A stretch of 64,000 bases of DNA from Pseudevernia furfuracea (Eukaryota; Ascomycota; Lecanoromycetes; Lecanorales; Parmeliaceae), in contig JAIUPT010000050.1 of the NCBI GenBank assembly GCA_022315425.1, positions 1,364,001-1,428,000 of the forward strand, in the 5' to 3' direction. This document shows positions 50,418-61,767 of this stretch, piece by piece. The translations under genes and the position numbers were made by a program. Each line of letters opens with the position of its first letter. The first letter of the stretch is position 1. The notes beneath the pieces were generated by a model, which was not told the origin of the DNA, searched no databases, and worked only from the letters and a program-made list of their open reading frames with translations.

Positions 50418-53400
50418 ATGTTTCCCAGTCCATCTTCACTGCGCCGGATAGCTTCACTAGGAAACAAAGCTCGGAACCCACTTCCCCAACGCTCGGCAAG
50501 CGGTCCAGAAATTCAAGTACTGCCAGGCCCAATACCCACACGTGGATCAAGGATAGCACTTCAGAGCACGTGGACGCCACTCACATCACCTCTGATCCTT
50601 TCAAGTCAGCCCAGAGCGCGCGATGGAACTCGAATCACCGGAGTGACCTCTGCACCGATCCATCATTTTCTTTGGCAAGCAAGAAGCGTGCGTCGTCTCG
50701 GGTGTCACCACATCTTTCCACCGCAGGTGGACCGCCGCCTTCAAAGAAACAAGATATTCGGCATCGATCTCGACCTGACCTCCATTCTGTTACCCTTGGA
50801 CGGCACCCCTCTGACGGCAGTTTCGCTCCAGGGCCCGTCTTCTCTTCAAACCAGCCCCATCAGCGGCCGACCTTGCCTTACCGCCTTTCGAGTTCCGAGG
50901 CAGGCGCAAGGATGTTGAGCAAGGCAAACAATGAGGACACAGGAGGAGTAAGAACCTTGAAGTTGGCGCGGGGTTCTGTGAACGCGGATAGTCCATCTCG
51001 GCCTTTGGCTCCTCGCACACCAAGTGGGAGTGGTCGAAGCTATTTAGCCACCTCAATCAAATCAGCAAAATTCCCTGACGGCGGAGGAAAGCATAGTGCA
51101 GTCCAAATACTTGACCAAGTGGGCGTAATTGAGTTGCTGGAGCAGGATGACCGTCCGACATTCATCTTGGACTTGGGCGAGCGATCAAATTATGAGCCTG
51201 GACCTCTCAAGATCATCTTCGCCAACGCTTCACTGATGGCCTCTCCCCCAGCGTTAGAGATGATCTCCGGCAGAGCGGGTCAAGTATCACCTGGCCTGAC
51301 TGCAACAACCGCATTTTCGGAATTCAAAGCTTGGTCTTTGAGCTATGTGAAAGACCATGAGTCCCTTGATGTTGCTCTTCCTTCGTTCTTTTATGCAGGA
51401 GCCACTTGGACCAGTTGCTCACTCATGAAACGATTTCGAGTGATTAAAAGCAATCCAGATTTGGCCAAGGCCGTACTCCTCTCAAATCCACCATCTATAG
51501 GATTCCCATCCAATTCGTCCTTGGGTAAAGAAGGTGAAGCGTTCGTTGCTACACCTATTGATAGAGTTCAAGGTGTTGAGGAAGAACCGCAAGATTACTT
51601 TGGCAATGCCCGCGTCTCTGCGTCGGTGGAAGATCAACGCAGCAGCACGGGAACTCATCGAAGGCGTCCGTCAGGGCAAAATAACGAGCCCGGCCGACAC
51701 CCACGACAGAACCAAAAAGCTGGGATGCGTACCGGACGACACGATCTCCCAATAAGATCAACGTCAAAACCAGATTCAGTAATAAGCACACCTCATAGCT
51801 CACGTAATGGCGAAGCAATTTTGCGAGCTGCCTGTGCTGGAGATCTTGACCACTTCGAAATCTACCCACAAAATGAGCTGGGATTCTTTGACTGGACTCG
51901 ACTGCCCAACTCGCCGGCTCTACCTCGTCATATCCAGTTCACAAGAAGTATCGACTGGGCATCAACGCCACTGGGCCCCATTGAGGAGTGGGGACCAGAA
52001 CTTCGTAGCATGTGCAACCTTATAATGGCGAGCCCGCATCCTGCAGCTATGTACTGGGGTCCCGACTTGATTGCAATCTACAACGAAGCCTATATACTGC
52101 TGGCGGGACAGAAGCATCCCCGATTAATGGGCCAGAGCTATCGTGATGCGTGGGCGGAGATTTGGGATTCCGTAGAAGGGGTCTTCCACAACGCCACTGT
52201 AACAGGGCAAGCGACAATGAAGGACGACGATTGTCTTTTTATCCAACGGGCCTTTGGAGAGGGGCACCTGGAAGAAACTTACTTTTCTTGGTCAATAATA
52301 CCTCTAGTCGGGTCTGACGGCTCTGTCGTCGGTCTATACAATCCAGCCTTCGAGAAAACCCGACGGAAAGTTGCAGAGCGTCGGATGCTGACACTTCGAG
52401 AATTGGGGGAAAAGACCACTTCGGCGCGGGATCTGAAGAGCTTTTGGCAACAATGTTTGAGGGGTCTAGAATACAACGAGCATGATTCCCCATTCGTACT
52501 TTTGTACTCAATAGCGGATGACTTTGACAGCGACTCGTCATCGATGCATTCCAACAGCAATATGGGTGTCAAGCAATGCGTACTCGAAGGCTCACTTGGC
52601 ATACCCAATGGCCATCCCGCGGCAGCGCCGGTTATCGATCTTAGAAATGGGAGTGATTATTTCGCGAGGATTTTCCGCGAAGCCATCAAAGGTGACCGAC
52701 CGAAATTCCTATCCGTTGAAGATGGCACGCTTGATACCAAGCTCCTCGAAGGTATCGAGTGGCGAGGTTTCGGTGACCCATGTACAGCCGCTGTGTGCTG
52801 TCCCGTCCATTTGACCGGCGGCGAGTCGACATTGGGCTTCCTTGTCATGGGCGTGAATCCTCGGAGACCCTATGATGATGATTATAGTCTTTATGTGCAG
52901 CTTCTGACCCGGCAACTTGCCACAGCTATGGCTTCTGTTGTCCTTTTCGAAGAGGAAATTGCTAGAGGCAGGCGAGCTGCGCGACTCGCAGCTCAGGATC
53001 GGATCGAGCTGTCAGAGCAATTAGCGGCACGAACGCAAGAGGCGGTGGAGAGCGAGACCAAATTCACCCGCATGGCCGAATTTGCCCCTGTAGGAATTTT
53101 CATTGCGGATTCCAAAGGAAAGATTGCATATTGTAACGAGAAGTGGTACGAGATATCAAGGGTACCGAAAGGCCTCGAAGGCACTGACGAATGGATGGAT
53201 TCTGTCGAAGATGAAGACCAAGAAACAGTAAGGAAGCTGTGGTCCGACCTCGTCCTCAATGCCGCCCCTCTGAACGCCGAGATTCGCTTCAAAAGAACCT
53301 GGATTGACCAAAACGGGAACAAAGGTGATACATGGGCACTGGCCAGCGCTTTTCCAGAAAGAGGCGCGGACGGTAGAGTCAAGGTCATCTTTGGTAGCAT

Positions 53401-54964
53401 TACGGATATCAGTCAGCAAAAGTGGGCAGAACATTTTGAGAAGAGGAGAATGGAAGAAGCAGTTGAAATGAAACGACAACAGGAGAATTTTATTGATATC
53501 ACGAGCCACGAGATGCGAAATCCTTTAAGCGCTATTCTGCAGTGCGCAGACGAGATCACGACGTCGATGACAGATCTCCAAGGGAGTAACTTTTCGCAAG
53601 GGGCGGTTGGGGAGTCGGTGCAAAACGCAATCGATGCTTCCGGAATTATTGCTCTTTGTGCACAACATCAAAAACGAATTGTCGATGATATTCTAACCCT
53701 GTCGAAATTGGACTCAGCGCTGTTATTGGTAACACCATGCGATGTTCAGCCAAAGACTGTGGTTCAGCGAGCGCTGAAGATGTTCGATGGTGAGGTGCAC
53801 ACGGCAGATATTAAGTTGAACTTCAAGGTTGATGAGTCCATTGAGAAGTTTGGCATAGAGTGGGTGAAATTGGATCCATCACGGCTGCTACAGGTTCTCA
53901 TCAATCTCACGACAAACGCAATCAAATTCACCACAACCCAGGAGAAACGTATCATAAATGTGACTCTTGCAGCATCTCTAGAGCGGCCCTCAAAAGACGG
54001 CAACATCGTCTCATACTTTCCACCAAGAGCGAAGAAGAAAGACCTCACCAAAAGCCCGGATTGGGGCACAGGTGAAAAGGTCTACCTGCACTTCGCCGTT
54101 CAAGACACTGGTCGTGGCCTCACTGACGACGAGAAGAAGCTTCTCTTCATTCGTTTCTCTCAAGCGAGCCCTAGGACGCACATACAGTATGGTGGATCGG
54201 GCCTGGGTTTGTTCATATCCCGCGAGCTTGTAGAACTGCAAGGGGGTGAGATTGGTGTAGCATCCAGGGCAGGAGAGGGGAGCACATTTGCCTTCTACAT
54301 CAAGGCTCGAAGATCTACAGCTCCCATAGATGACGTGGATCAATTCCCTAGCGCAGGCGCGCGTAAGCCGTCCGCAGGTAAACACACAATACCCACGTCT
54401 CTCAAGGGCGTTGCTCCATCTTCGCAAACCTCGCAAACCTCTCGATCACAAAATCTTGTCCGCAAAGAGACTCTCAAGATATTGATCGTTGAAGACAACC
54501 TCGTCAATCAAAAAGTGCTGAGCAAACAGCTTCGCAACATGGGTTGCATTGTGCACGTCGCCAATCACGGCGGTGAATGCCTCGACCGCCTGAAAGAATC
54601 CACCTTTTGGAAGGGAAATGGGCGCGACGGACTGGAAATTAGTGTTATACTTATGGATCAGGAAATGCCAATTATGGATGGTTTGACGTGTACGAAAGAA
54701 ATTCGTAAGCTGGAGGAGAAAGGGAATGTAGTCAGCCATGTCCCGATCATCGCTGTGACTGCCAATGCGCGCAATGAGCAGATTGTTACGGCTATGGACG
54801 TTGGCATGGTACGTTCACGTATGAATTCAACGACGAACAGCAGAACTGACTCATTTCAGGACGACGTCGTTTCCAAACCATTTCGTATTGTGGATCTCAT
54901 CCCCAAGGTGGAGGAGTTGACGGAGAGGTACCCTTATCCAACCAAGGGCGCCAGGCGCTCGTAG
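50414..54964 (+). CDS. Hybrid histidine kinase with PAS domains and receiver
   Basis: Cytosolic sensor kinase of a phosphorelay feeding an HPt protein. Exons 50414-54808 and 54860-54964 (1499 aa). Order: disordered Ser/Pro-rich region to ~510; a PAS-like sensor beginning RSIDWASTPLGPIEEWGPEL; a GAF-like stretch to ~860; a PAS at ~880-990 (FAPVGIFIADSKGKIAYCNEKW); HisKA with phospho-His in DITSHEMRNPLS (residue ~1032); HATPase with NLTTNAIKF, DTGRGL and GSGLGLF; and a receiver with KILIVEDN, phospho-Asp in LMDQEMP (residue ~1415), and KPF. No membrane segment is seen. The last intron (51 nt) is a multiple of three without a stop; removing it joins DVGM to DDVVSKPF as in other receivers. The stimulus is unknown. 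Confidence 0.94.
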   Translation: MNVSQSIFTAPDSFTRKQSSEPTSPTLGKRSRNSSTARPNTHTWIKDSTSEHVDATHITSDPFKSAQSARWNSNHRSDLCTDPSFSLASKKRASSRVSPHLSTAGGPPPSKKQDIRHRSRPDLHSVTLGRHPSDGSFAPGPVFSSNQPHQRPTLPYRLSSSEAGARMLSKANNEDTGGVRTLKLARGSVNADSPSRPLAPRTPSGSGRSYLATSIKSAKFPDGGGKHSAVQILDQVGVIELLEQDDRPTFILDLGERSNYEPGPLKIIFANASLMASPPALEMISGRAGQVSPGLTATTAFSEFKAWSLSYVKDHESLDVALPSFFYAGATWTSCSLMKRFRVIKSNPDLAKAVLLSNPPSIGFPSNSSLGKEGEAFVATPIDRVQGVEEEPQDYFGNARVSASVEDQRSSTGTHRRRPSGQNNEPGRHPRQNQKAGMRTGRHDLPIRSTSKPDSVISTPHSSRNGEAILRAACAGDLDHFEIYPQNELGFFDWTRLPNSPALPRHIQFTRSIDWASTPLGPIEEWGPELRSMCNLIMASPHPAAMYWGPDLIAIYNEAYILLAGQKHPRLMGQSYRDAWAEIWDSVEGVFHNATVTGQATMKDDDCLFIQRAFGEGHLEETYFSWSIIPLVGSDGSVVGLYNPAFEKTRRKVAERRMLTLRELGEKTTSARDLKSFWQQCLRGLEYNEHDSPFVLLYSIADDFDSDSSSMHSNSNMGVKQCVLEGSLGIPNGHPAAAPVIDLRNGSDYFARIFREAIKGDRPKFLSVEDGTLDTKLLEGIEWRGFGDPCTAAVCCPVHLTGGESTLGFLVMGVNPRRPYDDDYSLYVQLLTRQLATAMASVVLFEEEIARGRRAARLAAQDRIELSEQLAARTQEAVESETKFTRMAEFAPVGIFIADSKGKIAYCNEKWYEISRVPKGLEGTDEWMDSVEDEDQETVRKLWSDLVLNAAPLNAEIRFKRTWIDQNGNKGDTWALASAFPERGADGRVKVIFGSITDISQQKWAEHFEKRRMEEAVEMKRQQENFIDITSHEMRNPLSAILQCADEITTSMTDLQGSNFSQGAVGESVQNAIDASGIIALCAQHQKRIVDDILTLSKLDSALLLVTPCDVQPKTVVQRALKMFDGEVHTADIKLNFKVDESIEKFGIEWVKLDPSRLLQVLINLTTNAIKFTTTQEKRIINVTLAASLERPSKDGNIVSYFPPRAKKKDLTKSPDWGTGEKVYLHFAVQDTGRGLTDDEKKLLFIRFSQASPRTHIQYGGSGLGLFISRELVELQGGEIGVASRAGEGSTFAFYIKARRSTAPIDDVDQFPSAGARKPSAGKHTIPTSLKGVAPSSQTSQTSRSQNLVRKETLKILIVEDNLVNQKVLSKQLRNMGCIVHVANHGGECLDRLKESTFWKGNGRDGLEISVILMDQEMPIMDGLTCTKEIRKLEEKGNVVSHVPIIAVTANARNEQIVTAMDVGMVRSRMNSTTNSRTDSFQDDVVSKPFRIVDLIPKVEELTERYPYPTKGARRS

Positions 54965-56188
54965 AAAAAAGCATCTGTCACTATTTTGGTTGAATAACTA
55001 TGACATGTAATCAGCATCGCGAAGGGAAGCATGGTGCTGGTAGAGAGTGGGTATGACGGCATCTTAACATTTCATCTGCCCATACGTCTAAACTTTGATG
55101 AGGGAGCACAGCCGTGGGGACATGGCATAGGGTACCGCCTGGACGCTGTATCTGTATTGCATAGTAGTGACGGGTTCTGTATCCCGCGACAGACGCGGAT
55201 CAATCTTCGTCTCGATGTTAATAGAGCCATACTGCGTCTGAAATTTGTTCAATCAATGGTCAATTGCTCTATGCTCAGGCGTCAGCTCTCGTACTTCCTA
55301 TATTCCGGCTTGCGCTTGGAGAGTATTCATTGACTTCGATCCCCCCTAGATCATCAATTTAATCCGGGGACAAAGAGGCACAATGCCTTCACGTTCGTTG
55401 CGGCGAGCGATGGTCTCGGACACAGTGGCTCTATTGTTACGGTTTTCACCTGCTTGGGTCCCGAAGTCTTCCAATCCTCTCCATCTATGAAGCGTTTGCA
55501 GTGGATGGAGAGAGTAAAGGCGAAATAACGGGACGGACATGTGTAAGTAGAACGAACCTCACACTGAGTCCTAGTCCCTTCTCTCCTCTCTTCTCTCCAG
55601 CAAACGCCAGAACAACTCACATCTGATCGCATTCTTTACATGGACGGAATTACTCATTGCTTGCTTGCTTTCTTTCTTTCTTTCTCTTCTCGAAAGTCGA
55701 TGGTTCGCTCGGCAGGAGGAGGCCGGAGATGATAAAAGGCGGGTTCGCGTGGTCGTGTGCGAGATGGGAGGCCCTGTGTTTGTTGGCTTGCTCAAAGTGA
55801 GACATGTGTGAGAGACGCAAGCGGGATATGATGTAGGATTCCGGAGGCAGGTGATGAACTCCCCGGATTCGCCTTGGAGGAATCGGTTTTGGAGATTCAT
55901 TCTGCAATGGTCGCTACGGGAGATGAGGGGACAATCGCTTCGGAGACGTCGCTGGTAAATAGGCGGAGTTAAGAAATGATTTTGCTTGCTGACATGATGG
56001 TAATTGATATTGAGCGGCTTCACTTGCTGTGTGTAAAATGTAATAATTATCATGATCCCCACGTGCACAGGGTATGAGTTGAATGCTTGGATAGACTGTA
56101 ATCGAATGCTTTTTAGCCCTCCTCAATATGCCACCCATGTTTCTTTAAAGGAAAAATTTAGGGAAAGACCAAGCAATGACCCCCTTTA
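54965..56188. other. Intergenic, convergent 3' ends of kinase and ceramide synthase
   Basis: About 1.2 kb. Frames of 60-165 codons overlap on both strands without family features. A TTTC/GCTT simple repeat lies at ~55658-55688. Confidence 0.45.
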
Positions 56189-57633
56189 TCATCCATTGCA
56201 CCCCACCCGACCAATCAGCTCTTTCCTATCCCTTGACCCGGGGACCCTGATCCCACCTCTCTGGAAGATTCCAGTCTGGCGTGAAGGCGTCTCGCTGCCA
56301 GAGGCCATGGCCTTACCGTTTGCAGACTGGGTTGGCTTGCCGTTCGAGCGCACTTCGCACTCCTCTTCCCTCTCCTCTTCCTCCTCCTCTTTACCCTCAT
56401 CTTCATCGCCACTACGGGTATCGTTTGCGGCCTCACCCTTCAACACGCTCAACGCCACCTTGATAATCATCACGAACCAAACAATGCTCAGCACTTGCAG
56501 CATCAGCAGCAGGCCCAGGAATATTGACTTAATGTTCCTGTCGAGGCATATCGTTCCCTTCTGATCAAAGAACGGATTAAAATACCTCCATCTGCTCAGT
56601 TTTTTCGGATCTGTCTCCAGCTCCATGGTTTCTCCCGAATAACAGGCAAAGGGCATGACGCGGGGAACGTCACGATATATAGACCAGCATAAGTTTACGT
56701 AGATACCGTGACGCGCGACGAGCCAGGTTGCCAAAAAGATGCCGAACATGATATTGCAGGCAACTTCGTAGTGCAGATATTTGAGCATTTTCGCAAGCTG
56801 TTTTGTGTCAGCCTTCATTTCAAGTATGGGCAGCTTACGACTACACCGGCTCTGATAGCTCCACATTGCTTACATACCGGTAACAAGAAATCAACCACGT
56901 CCATAATGCACAAAATCACATTGCCGACGTTCGTCCAGCGATATGCGTATGCGACGTACATCAAGAAACTCGTCACACAGTGGTGGAGGAACATTTGCCC
57001 AAAGTCTTTTCTCCGTTCTTCCAGGTTGATGGCGAGGAGTTGTTGTAGCCAGAAGGCGAGCTGAACCAGGTAGTACCATTTAAGCTCTCCGGATAATTCG
57101 CGAGACGGCCAGGTGGACCAAAGTTCCTCGAAGTTGAGCCAGTATGAAGAGTTGACGAGAAGATTCTAAGTATCCAAAGTCAAGATTAATTGGCGGAGGT
57201 GAAAAGATGGAGTACGTACCATGCCCATTGAGAAGGAGGTAAAGTCGTATATCAGGAGGAATCCTTGCTCGGCAAAGCGCATGCTTGCTTTGCGAGACAT
57301 GATGCGAAGCCGCTTTACAAACTCGTAGACACATTCAATGATTGTAGCTCTTATGGCCGTCATCAAGACGAGCCAGCCTAGGACGAAAAGCGCATCCTCC
57401 CATCCTTGGACGTATTGTCCATTGCCTTGAGCATAAGGTAGCTCATAGAAAAGTCTGGTATACGATCGTACACGAGGGACTAGCGAGTGTAATACAGCCA
57501 CAGAGAGAATGAGGGACCATGAGACCACTGAAAAGATATTAGGCTGGTTCTGAAGCTATTGCAGTGGGATGGTTCGACCTATCTGCTTCCTGGTGGTCCA
57601 ATTGGCAAAAAGCAGATCCTTTTGCACCGCCAT
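56189..57633 (-). CDS. Ceramide synthase (LAG1/LAC1, TLC domain)
   Basis: ER membrane enzyme that N-acylates sphingoid bases with fatty acyl-CoA. Exons on the minus strand: 57633-57579, 57527-57220, 57165-56878 and 56797-56189 (419 aa). Seen: hydrophobic helices (WSLILSVAVLHSLVP, ALFVLGWLVLMTAI), ELWSTWP, YYLVQLAFWLQQLLAINLEERRKDF, and the Lag1 motif with paired His FLHHCVTSFLMYVAYAYRWTNVG. DVVDFLLPLAKMLKYL follows across intron 3. The C-terminal tail is acidic (EGKEEEEEEREEE) and cytosolic. Exon 1 (MAVQKDLLFANWTTRKQI) uses a GTCGAA donor, so the N-terminus is the least certain part; this short start lacks the longer tail seen in some LAG1 proteins. Confidence 0.92.
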
Positions 57634-58465
57634 GGCTGTTCGACCACCGATTCAGACCCTGAGGATAACGACAGTGTATTGCTCCTCCCAGCAATGGGTC
57701 ACAATGGCTCCCAGTGGGTGACAATGGAATCCCTGACGTGCTCCAACGGTCAAGCAAACAAAAAAAAACTTTACTCGGGGGAATGGTGGAGGGGGATCTA
57801 AAATGGCGGTAGGCTGGCTCAAGCGAGAGATAAGAAGCGCCGATTGATTCTACCACGGTAATGAGTGTTTTGGCACTGCATAAGTTGTCCGTACATTATA
57901 AATTATTACTGTATTAATTACTGTATTGTTACTTTTGAACGTCGCCTCATCGATACGCGGCTGGAGTTTCGAACTGTCCAACTGTCAAATATTCCCGTTT
58001 CTTAAGCCGTTTACTGCTCGGGTGGATTCGAAACGGCTTCTCATACTCTAGACCCGTGTTCTCTCTCCGTGTACGCGGGATTGTGAACATTCACTCATTC
58101 ACTTTTACCACTTTGTTTTCAAATCGATAGAACAGCCCGCCTGCTATCGTTGCATCACTAAAATAGTAGGGAGTTCCTATGGCCCGAGTCAGAGGAGTTT
58201 CTCCTTCTTCGAGTCTGCTGAAGACCTGCAAGGTCCCTCGGGTCCCACCGTTTAGCGGATCAGGGTCCACAAATACACGCTAATGTCCATGTTGATCGTG
58301 TTTTTGAACGTGTTTTTGAACTTTCGCTGCGAAGTTAACTATTGGATCTATATGTTCCATCTCAACAGTGCTCTAACTTACAGTCGTGCACATTACGCTA
58401 TTATTGAGGACATACGAGCTGATATTATCCCTAAAAGATTGAGTCCATTGCACTCGCCTAATTGA
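57634..58465. other. Divergent promoter, ceramide synthase / desaturase
   Basis: About 830 bases. It contains an AT-rich patch (~57897-57935) with repeated ATTACTGTATT, and otherwise nothing supported. Confidence 0.45.
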
Positions 58466-59829
58466 ATGGACGCCCCAATCAACCCTCTGCTGTTGAAGCC
58501 CGATCTCATAGTCCTGCAGAATCTACTACAAGACATAAGAAGAAACAAAGGTATAAACAGTCAAGATCCTGCGGGTTCTTCTGCATCCTACAATGATCAA
58601 TCCTCTATGCGTGCCTTGGACGAGGTCCATGATGAGACCACTGTCTTTACCAGCTGGGACCTGAAAGATCTACCAGCAGGAAAAGGCTTCAGGGCGGAGG
58701 TCCTACGCAAATACATTACTTGGGCCCAAGGCATTGTCCGCAATCCAGTCGACGTCGTCTTCCTCACACATATAATACTCTATCTCAGCACTTCGGTACC
58801 TAGCGCAGCATTCTTATATTACCATTTTACTTGGATCCATGGTATCTTTCATTGTCTGTTGCAGCTGTCATACTGTGGATCGTTCACCTTGATGCTCCAC
58901 AATCACATCCACAACAATGGTCTTATGAAGAAGAAGTACGCTTGGGTTGATAATACCTGGCCATACATACTCGAACCTCTGATGGGCCATACATGGGACT
59001 CTTACTACTACCATCATGTCAAGCATCACCATGTTGAAGGCAACGGGCCAGAGGATCTTTCCTCGACTATACGCTATCAGCGAGATGAACTGAGTCATTT
59101 CCTGATGTATGTTGGCCGATTCATCGCCTTTATCTGGATTGAATTACCTCTATACTTCTTCAGAAAGCGCAAATTTGGTCTTGCCTTCAAGGCTGCTGCA
59201 AGCGAGATGGCTGCATACCTGTTCATCTATTTTGCAGCCCGCAGGAACTTCTATTCCACACTCTTCGTACTGGTCATTCCTTTGTTTTTGATGCGTATCG
59301 GTCTGATGATTGGCAATTACGGTCAGCATGCTCTGGTCGACGACGTTGACCCCGCTTCGGACTTCCGATCTAGCATCACACTGATCGATGTACCTGTAAG
59401 TTTTCTTTCCTCATCCAGAATACTTGTCGAAAGCCTACTGACGATATGGAATTATAGAGCAATCGACATTGCTTCAATGACGGATGGCATACTTCTCATC
59501 ACCTCAACCCTCTGCGTCACTGGAAGGACCACCCACGAGCTTTCCTCAAGGCAAAGAAGGAGTACACCAATGGGCGAGCGCTTGTTTTCCAGAACATCGA
59601 TTATCTGATGATGACATATCGAATTTTGGCTAAGGACTATCTGTACCTGGCTGATTGTGTGGTGCCAATTGGAGATCAAATTGGCATGTCGAAGCAGGAG
59701 CTGGCGGACATGCTGAGAACCAAGACGAGGAGATTCTCAGAAGAAGAAATTCAAGAGAAATACTACAAGGGCCGAAAGATGCAGAAGGAAGCTAAGAAGA
59801 AAGATGACCTGTATATATCGAAGATATGA
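58466..59829 (+). CDS. Membrane fatty-acid desaturase family protein
   Basis: Di-iron membrane enzyme of the fatty-acid desaturase superfamily. Exons 58466-59395 and 59458-59829 (433 aa). Seen: three His clusters, HNHIHNN, HHVKHHH and WHTSHH (the last just after the 62-nt intron), with the usual spacing, and hydrophobic helices before box 1 and between boxes 2 and 3 (AYLFIYFAA, TLFVLVIPLFLMRIGLMIG). The N-terminal ~90 residues are polar and cytosolic. The C-terminus is Lys-rich (KGRKMQKEAKKKDD). The acyl substrate and bond position cannot be told; some relatives are hydroxylases. Confidence 0.88.
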
Positions 59830-60182
59830 AAGAGCTAAAAATCAGCAAATGTATACTTGTTGCTAATCGAAGTGTGGTCTTCTGGACACAGAATCTCAAC
59901 AGGAACTGAGACCGAGGAGACGAAGGGACCTCGAAGTCGGAATTGCTATGTGCAGATGCTTACCACAGCAGCCACGGACATGCTTTGATGGGAGAACGAA
60001 GCTAAGGCTATTGGTCAGTACAGCGAACCCAAAGTGATTGGTGGCCCCTCAATATGAACCCAACCCCACATTGCGCCATCACTCCCGCATAAGGAACGAT
60101 CTTTGACACTTGAACGTTCCTTCGCTTTCTGAGCTTTGTATCTTAATCCCTTCGTTTGACGATTTTGATTTGCCTACCAAAG
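59830..60182. other. Intergenic, desaturase to 2OG oxygenase
   Basis: About 350 bases; no repeat or gene seen. It contains the oxygenase promoter, with a CT-rich stretch just before the start. Confidence 0.4.
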
Positions 60183-61418
60183 ATGTCTTTCGATGCAATC
60201 CCAGTGCTTGACCTTTCGCTTTCACAGCATCCGGACACTAAACCAGCTTTCCTCGACTCTCTACGCAACGCGCTCCTTGACGTGGGCTTCCTCTACATCA
60301 AAGATACAGGCATCGATGATACACTGATTCAAGACGTCATTGAACAAGGCAAAGCATTCTTCAGTCTCCCAGAAGAGCAGAAATTGGAGGTACAGATGAA
60401 AAACGTTCCCAGCTTCCTTGGTGAGATTTAAGTTCGCCCCTTTTCGATTGTCAAACTGTTCAACGGGCCATCTCTAGGTTATAGCAAGCTCGGTAACGAG
60501 ATTACAGCGATGAAGACGGATTGGCGGGAGCAAATCGACCTCTCCACCACGCACCCTCTCCCAACCCCTACGTCACCTCTCTACCATAACCTACTTTCCC
60601 CAAACCAATGGCCTAATCCCAAATACCTTCCCAAGTTCCAATCAACCTTTGAGACCTATATCTCCTGCATGTCTAAACTCTCTACCCACTTCACCTCCCT
60701 AATCGCCGAGTCCTTAAACATACCTTCCTCAGCCTTTGATCGTTTCTTCGACAAGGATCAACAGCACAAACTGAAGATCGTCAAATACCCTGACACCGCT
60801 TCTCTTCCTTGTCCGATCCAAACGCAAGGCGTCGGACCTCACAAGGACTCGATGCTCACCTCATACCTCCTCCAGGTGCCTCCCCACGCTGGTCTGCAAG
60901 CCCAGAATCTCAACGGTGATTGGATCGACTGCCCGCCTATCCCATTTACGCTCGTTGTAGCCATCGGTCAAGGCCTTGAAGCGCTAACCCATGGTGTCTG
61001 TAAGAGTACTACACATCGCGTCCTTTCCCCCCACGCGGGGCTAGGCCCAAGATTCAGTGTGCCTTTCTTTCAGGGCGTGAGCTACGATGCCACATTCGAA
61101 AGTGTGGATGTACCTGCGGAGATTCTGGCAATGAGAGACGAAAGGCTACGGCAAAGAGGAGGGAAAAGAATCGATGATGTGGAGTTCACCTTTACAAAGG
61201 GGAGATGGGGACATCTGGGGGAAGCGACGCTGGTCAATAGGGTCAAGAGTCATGTGGATGTCGGAGAGAAGTGGTATCCCGAGATACTGGCCCAGGTGAG
61301 AGCCGAGCAAGCTGCTGCCAAGGCCAAGGCTGAAGGGCTGGCCGAGGCTAATGCGTCTCGGATGGGAGAACAAGCTGTGGGCGTTGCCGAAGGACCGCAG
61401 GCGATAAGAGCGCATTGA
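60183..61418 (+). CDS. 2-oxoglutarate/Fe(II)-dependent oxygenase (IPNS-like)
   Basis: Non-haem iron oxygenase of the isopenicillin-N-synthase/gibberellin-oxidase type. Exons 60183-60420 and 60478-61418 (392 aa). Seen: N-terminal DIOX_N domain (IPVLDLS, ALLDVGFLYIKDTGI, FFSLPEEQKLEV), GYSKLGNE across the 57-nt intron, the iron ligands in GVGPHKDSM (His-x-Asp) and STTHRVLSP (His), and the 2-oxoglutarate Arg in GPRFSVPFF. The C-terminus ends in an Ala/Glu-rich helix. The start is the ATG opening MSFDAIPVLDL. No biosynthetic partners sit nearby, so the substrate is unknown. Confidence 0.92.
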
Positions 61419-61767
61419 ATAGAATCGTTTTTGGCATGACACTTCCATACGAGTGCCGGGAAGATGTGGCAGTTGCGGCGGTGAGGAAACTCGAAGTGTT
61501 GGGAATCAAACACCTACGAAGCAAAGGTTCTCGACCTGCCAACTGCCGCTCTGTCGGGCTCGATGTTTACCAAAACTTGCCAGGTTCCTCGGCTCAAACC
61601 ACTCGGTTGTGCCTTTTCCAGGCAAGGCCAGCGACCATCAGCACTGGGACTCTTGACGGGAATTACTTCCTCACGTTGGAACGGACACCAAACGGGTTCA
61701 TTCCCGATCTGCTGTGCAAGTGCAAGCTGAAAAGTGGTCTTGCAACTCATAATGATCCTTCTAATTA
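61419..61767. other. Intergenic, convergent 3' ends
   Basis: About 350 bases between the oxygenase and the acyl-CoA dehydrogenase; nothing supported. Confidence 0.4.

Noticed and set aside
55031..56138. Several 60-165-codon frames between kinase and ceramide synthase
   Set aside because: They overlap each other on both strands, include simple TTTC repeats and lack family features.
58015..58040. GGATTCGAAACGG resembling a tRNA B box
   Set aside because: No matching A box or cloverleaf could be drawn around it.
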